From Eubacteriaceae bacterium (GTDB lineage: Bacteria > Bacillota > Clostridia > Eubacteriales > Alkalibacteraceae), in the NCBI GenBank assembly GCA_003446375.1, contig DMAW01000007.1, positions 22,887-86,886 of the forward strand: a stretch of 64,000 nucleotides of DNA. Reading direction: 5' to 3'. Both the position numbers and the translations under genes were made by a program. Below, piece by piece: positions 1 through 9,519 of the stretch. The notes beneath the pieces were generated by a model. It did no database searches. It was given only the letters and a program-made list of their open reading frames with translations, and was not told the DNA's origin. The first letter of the stretch is position 1. Every line of letters begins with the position of its first letter.

Positions 1-176
1 TTTTGGAAGCCTTCGTCTATTAGTTCGCAGGCTTCAGCTCGCCTGAGCACTTTTTGATCCCTATCAATAGCATAAATTTTATCAAACCCTATTTCTTTAA
101 AACTTGCCGCATATGCGCTTCCCATGAGACCTAAACCTACAATGGCAACTTTCTTGTCCTTAAAGTCAATTTCCAT
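1..176 (-). CDS. tyrA: Prephenate dehydrogenase, N-terminal fragment (cut by window edge)
   Basis: About 58 residues are present; the gene continues beyond the left edge. The peptide begins MEIDFKDKKVAIVGLGLMG, a short strand leading into a Rossmann glycine-rich loop (GLGLMG) as in NAD(P)-dependent prephenate dehydrogenases, followed by an acidic residue region (AIDRD) expected at the end of the second strand. Its ATG directly follows the stop codon of the DAHP synthase gene with no intervening base, so the two are probably translationally coupled. Product: oxidative decarboxylation of prephenate to 4-hydroxyphenylpyruvate for tyrosine. The next-best reading, another 6-phosphogluconate-dehydrogenase-like or ketol-acid family enzyme, is less likely beside aroF. 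Confidence 0.72.
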   Translation of the reverse strand, partial: MEIDFKDKKVAIVGLGLMGSAYAASFKEIGFDKIYAIDRDQKVLRRAEACELIDEGFQ

Positions 177-1193
177 CTATTCCATTACCCTCCCCTCAAT
201 TTGAGCATACTGTTTTAAAACCTTCATCATCTGATCGAATTTTTCCGGTTTCAGAGATTGTGCTCCGTCGCATAACGCAGTTTCGGGAGAGTTGTGAACC
301 TCTATCATAAGCCCGTCTGCTCCTGCCGCCAAAGCCGCTTTAGCCATAGGCTCCACCATCCACCACATGCCCGTTGCATGGCTTGGATCTACGAAAACCG
401 GAAGGTGGCTTTTTTTCTTTACAGCTGGTATGGCGCTCAAATCCAAGGTATTCCTTGTGAATGTTTCAAAAGTCCTTATTCCCCTTTCACATAATATAAC
501 CCTCTCGTTTCCTTCTTTCATAACGTATTCCGCAGACATTATCCATTCTTCTATAGTGGCCGCAAGGCCTCTTTTTATCATTACAGGCTTATCGCACTTT
601 CCAAGTTCCTTTAATAGCACAAAATTTTGCATGCTTCTGGCTCCCACCTGAATTATATCTACATCTTCAACAAAGGCATCGATCACATCCGTAGACATTA
701 TTTCAGAGACTATTGGCAACCCGGTTTCTTGCCTAGCAAGCTTTAAAAGCTCTAAACCGTCAAGGCCCATTCCCTGAAAACTGTAAGGTGACGTTCTAGG
801 CTTGAATGCCCCGCCTCTTAAAAAAGCCGCTCCGGAAGCTTTAACGCTCTTAGCTACGTTAATTACCTGTTCCTCGCTCTCTACAGAGCATGGCCCGGCT
901 ATTACGCTAAATGCACTTCCCCCGACTTTTCTTCCCTCAACTTCAAATACGCTGTCTTTAGGATGAAACAACCTATTTGCTTTTTTGTAAGGCTCTTGGA
1001 CCCTGAGTACCTTTTCGACTATTTCATTTGAAGCTATGCTATCTACGTCAACAGATCTTGTATCTCCAATCAAGCCCATTACGATATGATCCACCCCTTT
1101 TGAAAAGTTGATCTCCATTCCTCTTTTAATTAAATTTTCTTTCAGCTTTTCCAATTCACTTTGCGGAGCATCCGCTCTTACCACGACTATCAT
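177..1193 (-). CDS. aroF: 3-deoxy-7-phosphoheptulonate synthase (DAHP synthase, type I-beta)
   Basis: 338 residues. Catalyses phosphoenolpyruvate plus erythrose-4-phosphate to DAHP, the first shikimate-pathway step. Residues 1-75 form a ferredoxin-like/ACT-like regulatory domain of the Thermotoga/Bacillus type. The TIM barrel follows with AGPCS (99-103, Cys102 a metal ligand), KPRTSPYSFQG (131-141) and DPSHATG (269-275). The ATG has GGAGG seven bases upstream. It is the first structural gene after a leader peptide and terminator at 1214-1409, and tyrA follows without a gap, so this is an aromatic biosynthesis operon. The N-terminal domain in this family commonly binds Tyr or Phe; which one cannot be told here. 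Confidence 0.95.
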   Translation of the reverse strand: MIVVVRADAPQSELEKLKENLIKRGMEINFSKGVDHIVMGLIGDTRSVDVDSIASNEIVEKVLRVQEPYKKANRLFHPKDSVFEVEGRKVGGSAFSVIAGPCSVESEEQVINVAKSVKASGAAFLRGGAFKPRTSPYSFQGMGLDGLELLKLARQETGLPIVSEIMSTDVIDAFVEDVDIIQVGARSMQNFVLLKELGKCDKPVMIKRGLAATIEEWIMSAEYVMKEGNERVILCERGIRTFETFTRNTLDLSAIPAVKKKSHLPVFVDPSHATGMWWMVEPMAKAALAAGADGLMIEVHNSPETALCDGAQSLKPEKFDQMMKVLKQYAQIEGRVME

Positions 1194-1212
1194 TTCTTCT
1201 CCTCCTTTGTAA

Positions 1213-1285
1213 TAAAAAAAGAGACCCCATCGAGTCTCCTTAATTTTTATCCATTAATTTCCATCTATTCTCACAAGGGCACTCC
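1213..1285 (-). promoter_or_regulatory. Attenuator: intrinsic terminator and candidate antiterminator before aroF
   Basis: On the minus strand a 9-bp stem (1232-1240 with 1219-1227, two G-T wobbles, four-base loop) is followed by seven T residues (1214-1220), just before the aroF ribosome site. The segment 1277-1285 can pair with 1220-1227, which is the 3' half of that stem, giving a competing structure. A ribosome that reaches the leader stop at 1293 would cover 1277-1285 and let the terminator form; a ribosome stalled upstream at the aromatic codons would leave it free. The terminator is clear; the antiterminator pairing is my hand fold. Confidence 0.75.
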
Positions 1286-1292
1286 ATGCCTT

Positions 1293-1409
1293 TTAACACT
1301 TATTTTTTTGTACGTCAAAATAACCAAAGCCATAATAATAGCTCCAGCTAAATCCGTAAAAATAAAAAGCGCTATCAAGTTTTTTTGCACTAAAAACCTG
1401 TTTTGACAT
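1293..1409 (-). CDS. Aromatic-rich leader peptide of the aroF-tyrA operon (38 residues)
   Basis: A short open frame with a strong ribosome site (GGAGG at 1417-1421, seven bases before the ATG) and a TAA at 1293-1295. It encodes 6 Phe, 6 Tyr and 1 Trp; twelve of the seventeen residues from 15 to 31 are aromatic (Phe15, Tyr16, Phe17, Tyr18, Phe20, Trp22, Tyr24-26, Phe28, Tyr30, Phe31). It follows a consensus promoter by about 20 bases and precedes an intrinsic terminator and then aroF. This is the layout of a ribosome-mediated attenuation leader: low charged tRNA-Phe, -Tyr or -Trp would stall the ribosome in residues 15-31. Composition and layout are seen; mechanism is inferred. Confidence 0.85.
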   Translation of the reverse strand: MSKQVFSAKKLDSAFYFYGFSWSYYYGFGYFDVQKNKC

Positions 1410-1437
1410 GGTATTTCCTCCAAGATAAATTTATATC

Positions 1438-1466
1438 ATTATACTTTTAAACAATTCAATTGTCAA
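1438..1466 (-). promoter_or_regulatory. Consensus sigma-A promoter of the aroF leader
   Basis: On the minus strand TTGACA (1461-1466) and TATAAT (1438-1443) are separated by exactly 17 bases (1444-1460): a full match to the housekeeping consensus. Transcription should begin near 1431, about 22 bases before the leader-peptide ATG. A promoter this strong, just after the rho stop codon, suits a unit whose output is set by attenuation rather than by initiation. Confidence 0.9.
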
Positions 1467-1483
1467 CGCATCTTTTTTATAAA

Positions 1484-3112
1484 CTATAGTTTGTGCTTTT
1501 TGACAAATGCCTGAATGAATTCTTTATTGCTGTTTGTTCTGCCCATGGTTTCAATGAGCTTCTCAGCCACATCTGCTGAAGAATGGTTTGAAAAAACTCG
1601 GCGTATCCCTATTACAAATTTCATCTCTTCATCCGTCAATAGCTTATCTTCTCTTCTTGTACCCGATTTATAAATATCTATTGCCGGGAAAATCCTCTTT
1701 TCTGTAAGGCTTCTATCTAGGTGCAACTCCATATTTCCAGTCCCTTTGAACTCTTCGAATACCACATCATCCATCCTGCTGCCTGTATCAATAAGAGCCG
1801 TAGCTAAAATAGTTAGGCTTCCACCCTCTTCGATATTTCTTGCAGCTCCGAAGAATTTCTTGGGAAGATAAAGCGCCTCGGGATCCAAACCACCTGAGAG
1901 AGTCCTTCCCGATGGCGGAACGACTAAATTGTTGCCTCTGGCAAACCTTGTTATGCTGTCCATCAGTATTACTACATCTTTTCCTTGCTCTACCAGCCTT
2001 TTGGCACGTTCCAATACGATTTCTGCGACCTTTATGTGATTTGCCGGCAATTGATCAAATGTAGAATAGACTACGTCTGCTTTTACATATCTTTGTATAT
2101 CTGTAACCTCTTCCGGTCTCTCATCAATCAAAAGGACTATCAGTTCGATTTCAGGATTGTTTTTTGTTATAGAATTTGCAATCTCTTTTAGAAGTATGGT
2201 CTTTCCTGCTTTTGGCGCCGCTGCTATCATCCCTCTTTGTCCTTTGCCAACAGGTGCAAAGAGATCGATTATCCTAGTAGATACTGGGAATTTCCCTGTT
2301 TCAAGCTTTATTCTTTCATCCGGGAATACCGGGGTCAGCCTCTCAAAATTCGGTCTGTTCACAACTTTTTCCGGGACATCTCCATTTACAGTCTCTACAT
2401 ATAAAAGGGCATCGAATTTTTCACCTTCGTTTGGAGTCCTTATCTTTCCCACTATCTTATCTCCGGTTCTCAGCTTAAACCTTCTTATTTGAGATGGAGA
2501 TACGTAAATATCGTTGTCTCCAGAGAGATAGTTGTTAGTCCTTAAAAAACCAAAGCCGTCACTTAAAACATCCAATATTCCCATCTGAGACTTGCCATAT
2601 CTGCTCATATCATTTTTTTCGGGATTATTCATGAGATCTTCTTCTTCCTTCATGATCTCACTGGTGCTTCTGCCATTTACGCTTTCGACAAAAAGCATGG
2701 CATAGTATTTTTCTCCCTCTCGGGGACTTCTTACTTTTCCTTTGATTTCATTTCCGGACCTGAGCTTAAATTTTTGAATCTGAGATGCAGAGACGTAAAC
2801 GTATTCTTCCGGAGACTCCATGCTGTCGTTTTTTAAGAATCCAAAGCCTTCGGGAAGTACCTGCAATGTTCCGGAAAGATCGAAAGCAGAATCTACAGGA
2901 TCTTTTAATCTGGCATATTTGCCTCCGTTTTTTTCTTCTACATTGATTGTTGAAACCTTTTCATTTAAGTCGAGCTTCTCCTTGGGCGCAGTTTCCTTAA
3001 GAAGCTCCACGAGTTCTTCTTTTTTGAGCTTAGTGTAGTTTTTAAGTCCTGCATCTTTTGCTTTTTGCCGCAATTCTGCTACGGTCATGCTATCGAGATC
3101 GATCTTGCTCAA
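1484..3112 (-). CDS. rho: Transcription termination factor Rho with two RNA-binding modules
   Basis: 542 residues, longer than the roughly 420 of E. coli Rho. Order: an N-terminal helix bundle (1-45), a charged linker, a first cold-shock/S1-like RNA-binding module (about 79-148), a linker, a second module of the same pattern (about 176-245), then the RecA-type ATPase with Walker A PKAGKT (300-305), the R-loop and the Q-loop regions. Both modules contain GFGFL, YVS.SQI and a KLR.G.KI-type stretch, so the module is duplicated. The start is TTG with GGAGG seven bases upstream. Function: hexameric RNA translocase that releases untranslated transcripts. The 448 bases upstream hold a DnaA-box cluster. 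Confidence 0.96.
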   Translation of the reverse strand: MSKIDLDSMTVAELRQKAKDAGLKNYTKLKKEELVELLKETAPKEKLDLNEKVSTINVEEKNGGKYARLKDPVDSAFDLSGTLQVLPEGFGFLKNDSMESPEEYVYVSASQIQKFKLRSGNEIKGKVRSPREGEKYYAMLFVESVNGRSTSEIMKEEEDLMNNPEKNDMSRYGKSQMGILDVLSDGFGFLRTNNYLSGDNDIYVSPSQIRRFKLRTGDKIVGKIRTPNEGEKFDALLYVETVNGDVPEKVVNRPNFERLTPVFPDERIKLETGKFPVSTRIIDLFAPVGKGQRGMIAAAPKAGKTILLKEIANSITKNNPEIELIVLLIDERPEEVTDIQRYVKADVVYSTFDQLPANHIKVAEIVLERAKRLVEQGKDVVILMDSITRFARGNNLVVPPSGRTLSGGLDPEALYLPKKFFGAARNIEEGGSLTILATALIDTGSRMDDVVFEEFKGTGNMELHLDRSLTEKRIFPAIDIYKSGTRREDKLLTDEEMKFVIGIRRVFSNHSSADVAEKLIETMGRTNSNKEFIQAFVKKHKL

Positions 3113-3560
3113 GCAAACACCTCCTATTGAATTTTTATTGAATTTATTTGGAATATATGATTTCTAAAGAAATTTATAATATTTTGCAGTAATTCTGAGA
3201 GTTGGAACAATATTTGAACTAAAAATTCAGACATCATTGTTATGATATAATAAATAATCTTGCAATGTCAATAGCGCTTTTTAATGGCAATTAACTTATC
3301 CACAACCTGTGATTAACTTGTTCTTAACATCTTGTGAACAACTCTTGTGCCTCAAATTTTGTTAAATACAACATCCTGTTTATCTGTGGGTAGTTTTTGC
3401 TCAAAAATCGGAGTTATCCACATTGTCCACAGTTTCGCCCCTCCTTATCCACATTCAGTTGAGATTTTGTGGGTAAATGCTGTGGAAAACTATATTTATC
3501 AACAGAAACGTCCCACCAACATATTGTATGTTGGTGGGACTCTGTTCACAATATCCATAT
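3113..3560. other. Intergenic region with a DnaA-box cluster
   Basis: This 448-base gap lies between rho and pyrG. Perfect TTATCCACA boxes lie at 3296-3304, 3414-3422 and 3445-3453. One-mismatch boxes lie at 3423-3431 and 3496-3504 on the plus strand and at about 3307-3315, 3468-3476 and 3481-3489 on the minus strand. The part next to rho (3120-3290) is very AT-rich. No open frame of note is present. No dnaA or dnaN is in the window, so it could be a displaced origin, a DnaA titration or reactivation site, or a DnaA-controlled regulatory region. Confidence 0.7.
3510..3540 (-). terminator. Perfect hairpin after pyrG
   Basis: A 14-bp perfect inverted repeat with a three-base loop, 20 bases after the pyrG stop. 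There is only a weak T tract (GTTTCTG) on the minus strand, so termination may be inefficient or the hairpin may protect the mRNA 3' end. It also borders the DnaA-box cluster. Confidence 0.6.
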
Positions 3561-5159
<1,599 letters not shown>

Positions 5160-5209
5160 TTATCCTCCAGATATATTTAAATTATTTTGCTTTTCTCACT
5201 ATAGTAATC

Positions 5210-5238
5210 ATTATATATTTTATTTAACATTCCTTCAA
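5210..5238 (-). promoter_or_regulatory. Promoter of pyrG
   Basis: On the minus strand TTGAAG (5233-5238) and TATAAT (5210-5215) are spaced by 17 bases. The predicted start near 5203 leaves a 5' leader of about 45 bases with no hairpin-plus-T-tract. Confidence 0.7.
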
Positions 5239-5340
5239 TGAATTCTTGCTTCAAATGCTTTTAATTACTACTCGCTTCAACAATCAAACCGTTATATTTT
5301 ACATTATCCAGGGGTAAAAGTAAAGGGGAAATAAAAAAGA

Positions 5341-5373
5341 AATGCCCTGAAAACCGTTGGTTTTCAGGGCATT
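5341..5373 (-). terminator. Terminator of the transketolase operon
   Basis: A 13- to 14-bp perfect stem with a five-base loop (5355-5359), followed on the minus strand by a T-rich tract (TTTCTTTTTTATT), four bases beyond the stop of the transketolase C-terminal gene. Confidence 0.9.
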
Positions 5374-5376
5374 GTA

Positions 5377-6315
5377 TTACTTTCTTGCGATTGCTTTTTT
5401 TGCAGCTTCTACAATATCTTTTGCAGTAAGCCCGTACTTTTCTAAAAGTTCATCCGGGGTACCGGATTCACCAAAAGTATCGTTGATGCCCACCATCTCA
5501 AGAGGCGCAAATTCTTTTTTCACAAGAACTTCTGCAACAGCAGAACCCAGTCCTCCAATTATGCTATGCTCTTCAGCTGTAACAATAGCTTTAGTTTCCT
5601 TAGCAGCCTTTACTACAGCATCTTCATCAAGAGGCTTGATTGTTCCCATGTTTATTACTCTTGCAGAGATTCCTTCTGCTTCAAGGGTCTTTTGAGCTTC
5701 CATAGCTGTTGAAGTCATTATTCCTGTAGCAATTATAGTCACATCGTTTCCTTCTTTAAGCTGAGCAGCTTTTCCAATTTCAAATTCATAACCCTCATCA
5801 AACAGAACAGGAAGATTTGGTCTTCCTAACCTTAAATAAACCGGTCCGTTATATTCTGCTGCAGCTTTTACCATCTTCTTAGTCTCGACTCCGTCTGCCG
5901 GACAAAGCACGACCATATTCGGGATTGATCTCATAAGGGATAAATCTTCAACTGATTGGTGCGTAGCTCCGTCTTCTCCAACAGTAAGTCCTGAGTGAGT
6001 CAACGCTATCTTTACATTAAGCTTAGGATAAGCTATCGAGTTTCTGATTACTTCAAAAGCTCTTCCGGCTCCAAACATTGCAAATGTCGAAGCAAAAGGA
6101 ATTTTTCCTGTTGCTGCAAATCCCGCCGCAATACCCATCATGTTCTGTTCAGCAATGCCGCAGTTAAAATGTCTTTTAGGAAATTCTTTTCCAAAGGTTG
6201 CTGTATTTGTAGATTTGGAAAGATCCGCATCCAGTACAACGATATTTTCATTTTCCTTGCCCAGTTCCGCGAGGGCGTTACCATAAGCCGCTCTAGTTGC
6301 TATCATATCCGCCAT
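5377..6315 (-). CDS. Transketolase, C-terminal (pyrimidine-binding plus C-terminal domain) subunit
   Basis: 312 residues. This is the second half of a split transketolase: the pyrimidine-binding domain (about 1-170, with the GIAEQNMMG segment carrying the catalytic Glu at about 55-64) and the C-terminal transketolase domain (about 180-310). Together with the preceding subunit it moves two-carbon ketol units in the non-oxidative pentose phosphate pathway, supplying erythrose-4-phosphate for aroF. The ATG shares one base with the stop of the N-terminal subunit gene (TAATG), so the pair is co-translated. Split forms are usual in clostridia and archaea. Confidence 0.94.
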   Translation of the reverse strand: MADMIATRAAYGNALAELGKENENIVVLDADLSKSTNTATFGKEFPKRHFNCGIAEQNMMGIAAGFAATGKIPFASTFAMFGAGRAFEVIRNSIAYPKLNVKIALTHSGLTVGEDGATHQSVEDLSLMRSIPNMVVLCPADGVETKKMVKAAAEYNGPVYLRLGRPNLPVLFDEGYEFEIGKAAQLKEGNDVTIIATGIMTSTAMEAQKTLEAEGISARVINMGTIKPLDEDAVVKAAKETKAIVTAEEHSIIGGLGSAVAEVLVKKEFAPLEMVGINDTFGESGTPDELLEKYGLTAKDIVEAAKKAIARK

Positions 6316-7133
6316 TACAGTGTACCTCCCAACTCTTCTAATTCTTTAAGCGCCTGTGCAGTTTGGTCTGCATTAGGAGCAGAACCGTGCCATCCAGCCT
6401 GGTCTTCCATAAAAGACACGCCTTTTCCTTTTACTGTCTTACATATTATTGCAGTCGGTTTTCCAAAGACTGTCTTCTTTAAAGCCTCTCTAAGTTCATC
6501 CATGTCGTGGCCGTCTTCAACCACAACCACATTCCAATTAAAGGCTTCAAATTTCTTGTCTATTGGTTCAGGTCCCATTACATCGCAGATTTTTCCGTCT
6601 ATTTGCAGTCCATTGTAGTCGATAAATGCAACTAGGTTGTCTACATAGTAGTGGCCCGCAGCCATTACTGCTTCCCATATCATACCTTCCTGAAGCTCGC
6701 CATCTCCTACTAGCGCGTACACTTTGTAATCTTTTTTATCCATTCTTGCCGCCATGGCCATTCCAATTGCAGCAGACAATCCTTGACCTAAGGATCCGGT
6801 GCTCATGTCTACTCCCGGAACTCCCTTCATGTCAGGATGTCCTTGAAGCTTGCTGTTTATTTTTCTAAATGTCATAAGTTCGTCCTTGCCAAAGTAACCT
6901 CTCTCTGCCAATGTTGCATACAGCAGTGGAGATGCATGTCCTTTTGACATTACGAATCTGTCTCTGTCTGGATTTTTAGGATCCTTTGGGTCATTGTTCA
7001 TTACCTCAAAGTATAGCAGGGACATAATTTCCACCCCTGATAACGATCCTCCCGGATGACCGGATTTTGCATTGGAAATCTGCTTGATGATGCTTTGCCT
7101 GATGTTATTGGCAACAACCTTTAAATCAGCCAT
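6315..7133 (-). CDS. Transketolase, N-terminal (thiamine diphosphate-binding) subunit
   Basis: 272 residues from the ATG at 7133. An earlier in-frame ATG at 7139 lies only one base from GGAGG; the second is seven bases away. Shows SGHPGGSLSG near residues 26-35, the GDGELQEGMIWEA thiamine-diphosphate/Mg motif (about 142-154) and MSTGSLGQGL. It binds the diphosphate of the cofactor; the partner gene supplies the pyrimidine side of the active site. It is the middle gene of yitT-tktN-tktC, 14 bases after yitT. Confidence 0.94.
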   Translation of the reverse strand: MADLKVVANNIRQSIIKQISNAKSGHPGGSLSGVEIMSLLYFEVMNNDPKDPKNPDRDRFVMSKGHASPLLYATLAERGYFGKDELMTFRKINSKLQGHPDMKGVPGVDMSTGSLGQGLSAAIGMAMAARMDKKDYKVYALVGDGELQEGMIWEAVMAAGHYYVDNLVAFIDYNGLQIDGKICDVMGPEPIDKKFEAFNWNVVVVEDGHDMDELREALKKTVFGKPTAIICKTVKGKGVSFMEDQAGWHGSAPNADQTAQALKELEELGGTL

Positions 7134-7147
7134 TTTCATACCTCCTG

Positions 7148-8011
7148 TTAGTTTTCTATTTTTTTAAAGCCTTCGCCTAAAACTTCATAGACATCGGCCA
7201 AAATGACAAACGCATGTGGATCTATCTGCTTTACTATATCCTTCATCTGAAATACCTGTGCTCTGTGCACGATGCAAAATACTACTTCTTTGTCTTCACC
7301 AGTGTAGCCGCCGCGACCTTTGAGCATGGTAACTCCCCTGTCAAGTTCTTCTATTATAGCTGTTCCTATTTCATCGGATTTTTTGCTAATTATATAAAAT
7401 GCCTTTGCATAGCTGATTCCTTCCTGAATCAAGTCGATCATCTTCATCGATAGGTAGAGAGTCAAAGTCGAGTACAGAGATATCTCCATGTTCTTAAAAG
7501 CCAATCCTGCAGTTACTACGACCATGAAGTCAATTAGCATAAGCCAAGTGCCTATGGATATTCCTTTAAAATACTTGTGCATTATCGATGCCAATAAATC
7601 CGTTCCGCCTGTAGTTCCTCCAAACTTAAATACTATGCCTATTCCAAGGCCCAATACCACTCCCCCAAAAACAGAAGCAAGGAATATATCGTTTGTCAGC
7701 ACCGGCGTTCTCATTATTATATCTACATTTAGCGAAAAAAGAACCGTGCCAAAAAACGTCTTGACCCCAAATCGACCACCCAGTATTTTAAAAGATACAA
7801 AAAAGAGAGGGATAGTAAATATAAGTGTCACCAAGCCTACCGGATAACCTGTCACGTGATACAAGACTGTGGCCAGTCCGCTAAAGCCTCCGGGAGCAAT
7901 TTTATTTGGTATGCTCAAAGAATTGAATCCAAGAGCCATTATCATCGTTCCCAGCGTAATCCCCAGATAATCTTTAATTTCACTTTTAACGGATTTGAAT
8001 CTACTTTTCAT
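7148..8011 (-). CDS. YitT-family membrane protein (DUF161/DUF2179)
   Basis: 287 residues from ATG 8011, which has GAGGTG about eight bases upstream; a TTG at 8032 in frame is less likely. Five or six predicted membrane segments cover residues 10-190, with the family's GGxxGLATVLYH and GGTTGGTDLLASI patterns; residues 205-285 form the cytoplasmic DUF2179 domain. Biochemical function of the family is not settled. It is the first gene of an apparent operon with split transketolase (gap 14 bases). Confidence 0.85.
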   Translation of the reverse strand: MKSRFKSVKSEIKDYLGITLGTMIMALGFNSLSIPNKIAPGGFSGLATVLYHVTGYPVGLVTLIFTIPLFFVSFKILGGRFGVKTFFGTVLFSLNVDIIMRTPVLTNDIFLASVFGGVVLGLGIGIVFKFGGTTGGTDLLASIMHKYFKGISIGTWLMLIDFMVVVTAGLAFKNMEISLYSTLTLYLSMKMIDLIQEGISYAKAFYIISKKSDEIGTAIIEELDRGVTMLKGRGGYTGEDKEVVFCIVHRAQVFQMKDIVKQIDPHAFVILADVYEVLGEGFKKIEN

Positions 8012-8363
8012 GACAAGCACCTCTCTATCCAAAATCCAACGTCATTATATCACACAAAATTCCTAGCGGATATAGTATAACACTTTGTAAACGTACTCAA
8101 CTTTAAACTTTTGCTCAAAACGTTATTTTTTTGGCATTTATTTCTATAAACCGTTCAATTCTTTCACACTATCAACATTGTATACAATGTCCTGTATTAT
8201 CAAGGTTTTCTTGGTACTGCTAAAGCATTTAATGCTATGATATGCCCTTATACTGACATACATAAAGCAAACAACCTAGCTGATTAACCAGGTTGTTACA
8301 TAAATTTATCGCTTTGATTCTTATATTGTCAATCTAATAAAATTAAATGTGACCTACTATTTC
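8012..8363. other. Intergenic region between alr and yitT
   Basis: About 350 bases without a credible gene. It contains AT-rich promoter-like sequence for yitT near 8050-8090 on the minus strand (an extended TGATATAAT) and a hairpin at 8270-8297 beyond alr. I see no riboswitch or RNA gene here. Confidence 0.5.
8270..8297 (-). terminator. Possible terminator hairpin after alr
   Basis: An 8-bp inverted repeat (AACAACCT with AGGTTGTT) and a 12-base loop, 66 bases past the alr stop. The T tract that follows on the minus strand is weak, so confidence is limited. Confidence 0.4.
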
Positions 8364-9503
8364 TTATTCAACAATTGGGTTGACGACTTTATGAACTACA
8401 CCTTCTTTTATATATACTTTAGGCACCCGCTCTTTGGTCATGCAGCTTATTTCATAGTTTATGGTCCCCATATGCTCAGCAATTTCCTCAATAGGCAACC
8501 CTTCACCGTACAACACGACCTTGTCACCCACGGCGAGGTCTTTTGAGCCTGTTATATCAACGATAATCTGATCCATGCAGACAGTCCCTATCACCGGATA
8601 TCTCTTGCCTTTAATCACTACCTGGGCTTTATTTGACAAAAGCCTGCTGTAACCGTCAGCGTATCCAACCGGCAAAGTGGCGACCAACATCTTCTTTTTT
8701 GCAATATATGTCCTGCCATAGCTTACGCTTTCTCCTGGATATATATATTTGATATGTGCTATTCGCGTAAAGAATGCCTTTACAGGCTTTAGCTTTACTG
8801 AATCCCTTCCGACCTCTTCTGAGGGCATCAAGCCATAGAGCATTATTCCTGGTCTGACCATATCGTAGTGGCTTTCTTTTATATCTATTATCCCGCCACT
8901 GTTAGCCATGTGCTTTATAGGAATATTCAATCCCATTTTTTCAAGATCTAAAATCGTTTCTTCAAAAATTCTAAGCTGCCTGTACGAATACGTCTTGTCT
9001 CTTTGATCAGAAACAGCAAAATGAGAAAATATGCCTTCAATCTCAATATTTTTCATACCGGCTATTTCCATTATTGCGCTTATGCTTTCTTCTTTCCTAA
9101 ACCCAAGCCTTCCCATCCCGGTATCCAATTTTACGTGTATCTTTACAGCTTTACTTGCTCTTTTAGAAAGCTCTCTGGCAAAGTCCACTTGATATACAGT
9201 TGGTGTCAAACCCCATTTTATTATCTTGTCAATATGATCTTTTGGCGTGTATCCCATTATCAGTATCGGCGCCTCTATTCCGTTTTTTCTAAGCTGTATT
9301 CCTTCATCATCAACAGCGACTCCAAAACATTTGCTGCCTTCTTCATATAGGGCTCTTGCACATTCCACCGCACCATGACCATATGAATCAGCCTTTACAA
9401 TGGGCATTACCGTAACGTCTTTTCCAACATGCCTTTGAATGTTGCAATAATTTTCTATTAGGTTATCTAAATTGATTTCACACCAGGTTGGTCGGTATTC
9501 CAT
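8364..9503 (-). CDS. alr: Alanine racemase
   Basis: 379 residues, the usual length. PLP enzyme making D-alanine for peptidoglycan. N-terminal TIM barrel with the Schiff-base lysine in VKADSYGHG (Lys37), the PNSGG-like motif HMANSGG, and the C-terminal beta domain with the catalytic tyrosine in SVSYGRTY (about 265). ATG with GGAGG seven bases upstream. It lies 16 bases after mtnN, so the two are probably co-transcribed. Confidence 0.96.
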   Translation of the reverse strand: MEYRPTWCEINLDNLIENYCNIQRHVGKDVTVMPIVKADSYGHGAVECARALYEEGSKCFGVAVDDEGIQLRKNGIEAPILIMGYTPKDHIDKIIKWGLTPTVYQVDFARELSKRASKAVKIHVKLDTGMGRLGFRKEESISAIMEIAGMKNIEIEGIFSHFAVSDQRDKTYSYRQLRIFEETILDLEKMGLNIPIKHMANSGGIIDIKESHYDMVRPGIMLYGLMPSEEVGRDSVKLKPVKAFFTRIAHIKYIYPGESVSYGRTYIAKKKMLVATLPVGYADGYSRLLSNKAQVVIKGKRYPVIGTVCMDQIIVDITGSKDLAVGDKVVLYGEGLPIEEIAEHMGTINYEISCMTKERVPKVYIKEGVVHKVVNPIVE

Positions 9504-9519
9504 TTTGCTTCCTCCAAAC

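Noticed and set aside
3290..3510. Calling this region oriC outright
   Set aside because: dnaA, dnaN, gyrB or rnpA/rpmH are not nearby and genome-wide skew cannot be computed, so only a DnaA-box cluster is claimed.
5160..5209. Bacillus-type CTP attenuator of pyrG
   Set aside because: No initial GGGC run and no terminator between promoter and gene.
5995..6618. A 207-codon plus-strand open frame
   Set aside because: It is antisense to both transketolase genes, which have full family motifs, overlap correctly and have ribosome sites; the frame has no ribosome site and a cysteine/serine-rich shadow composition.
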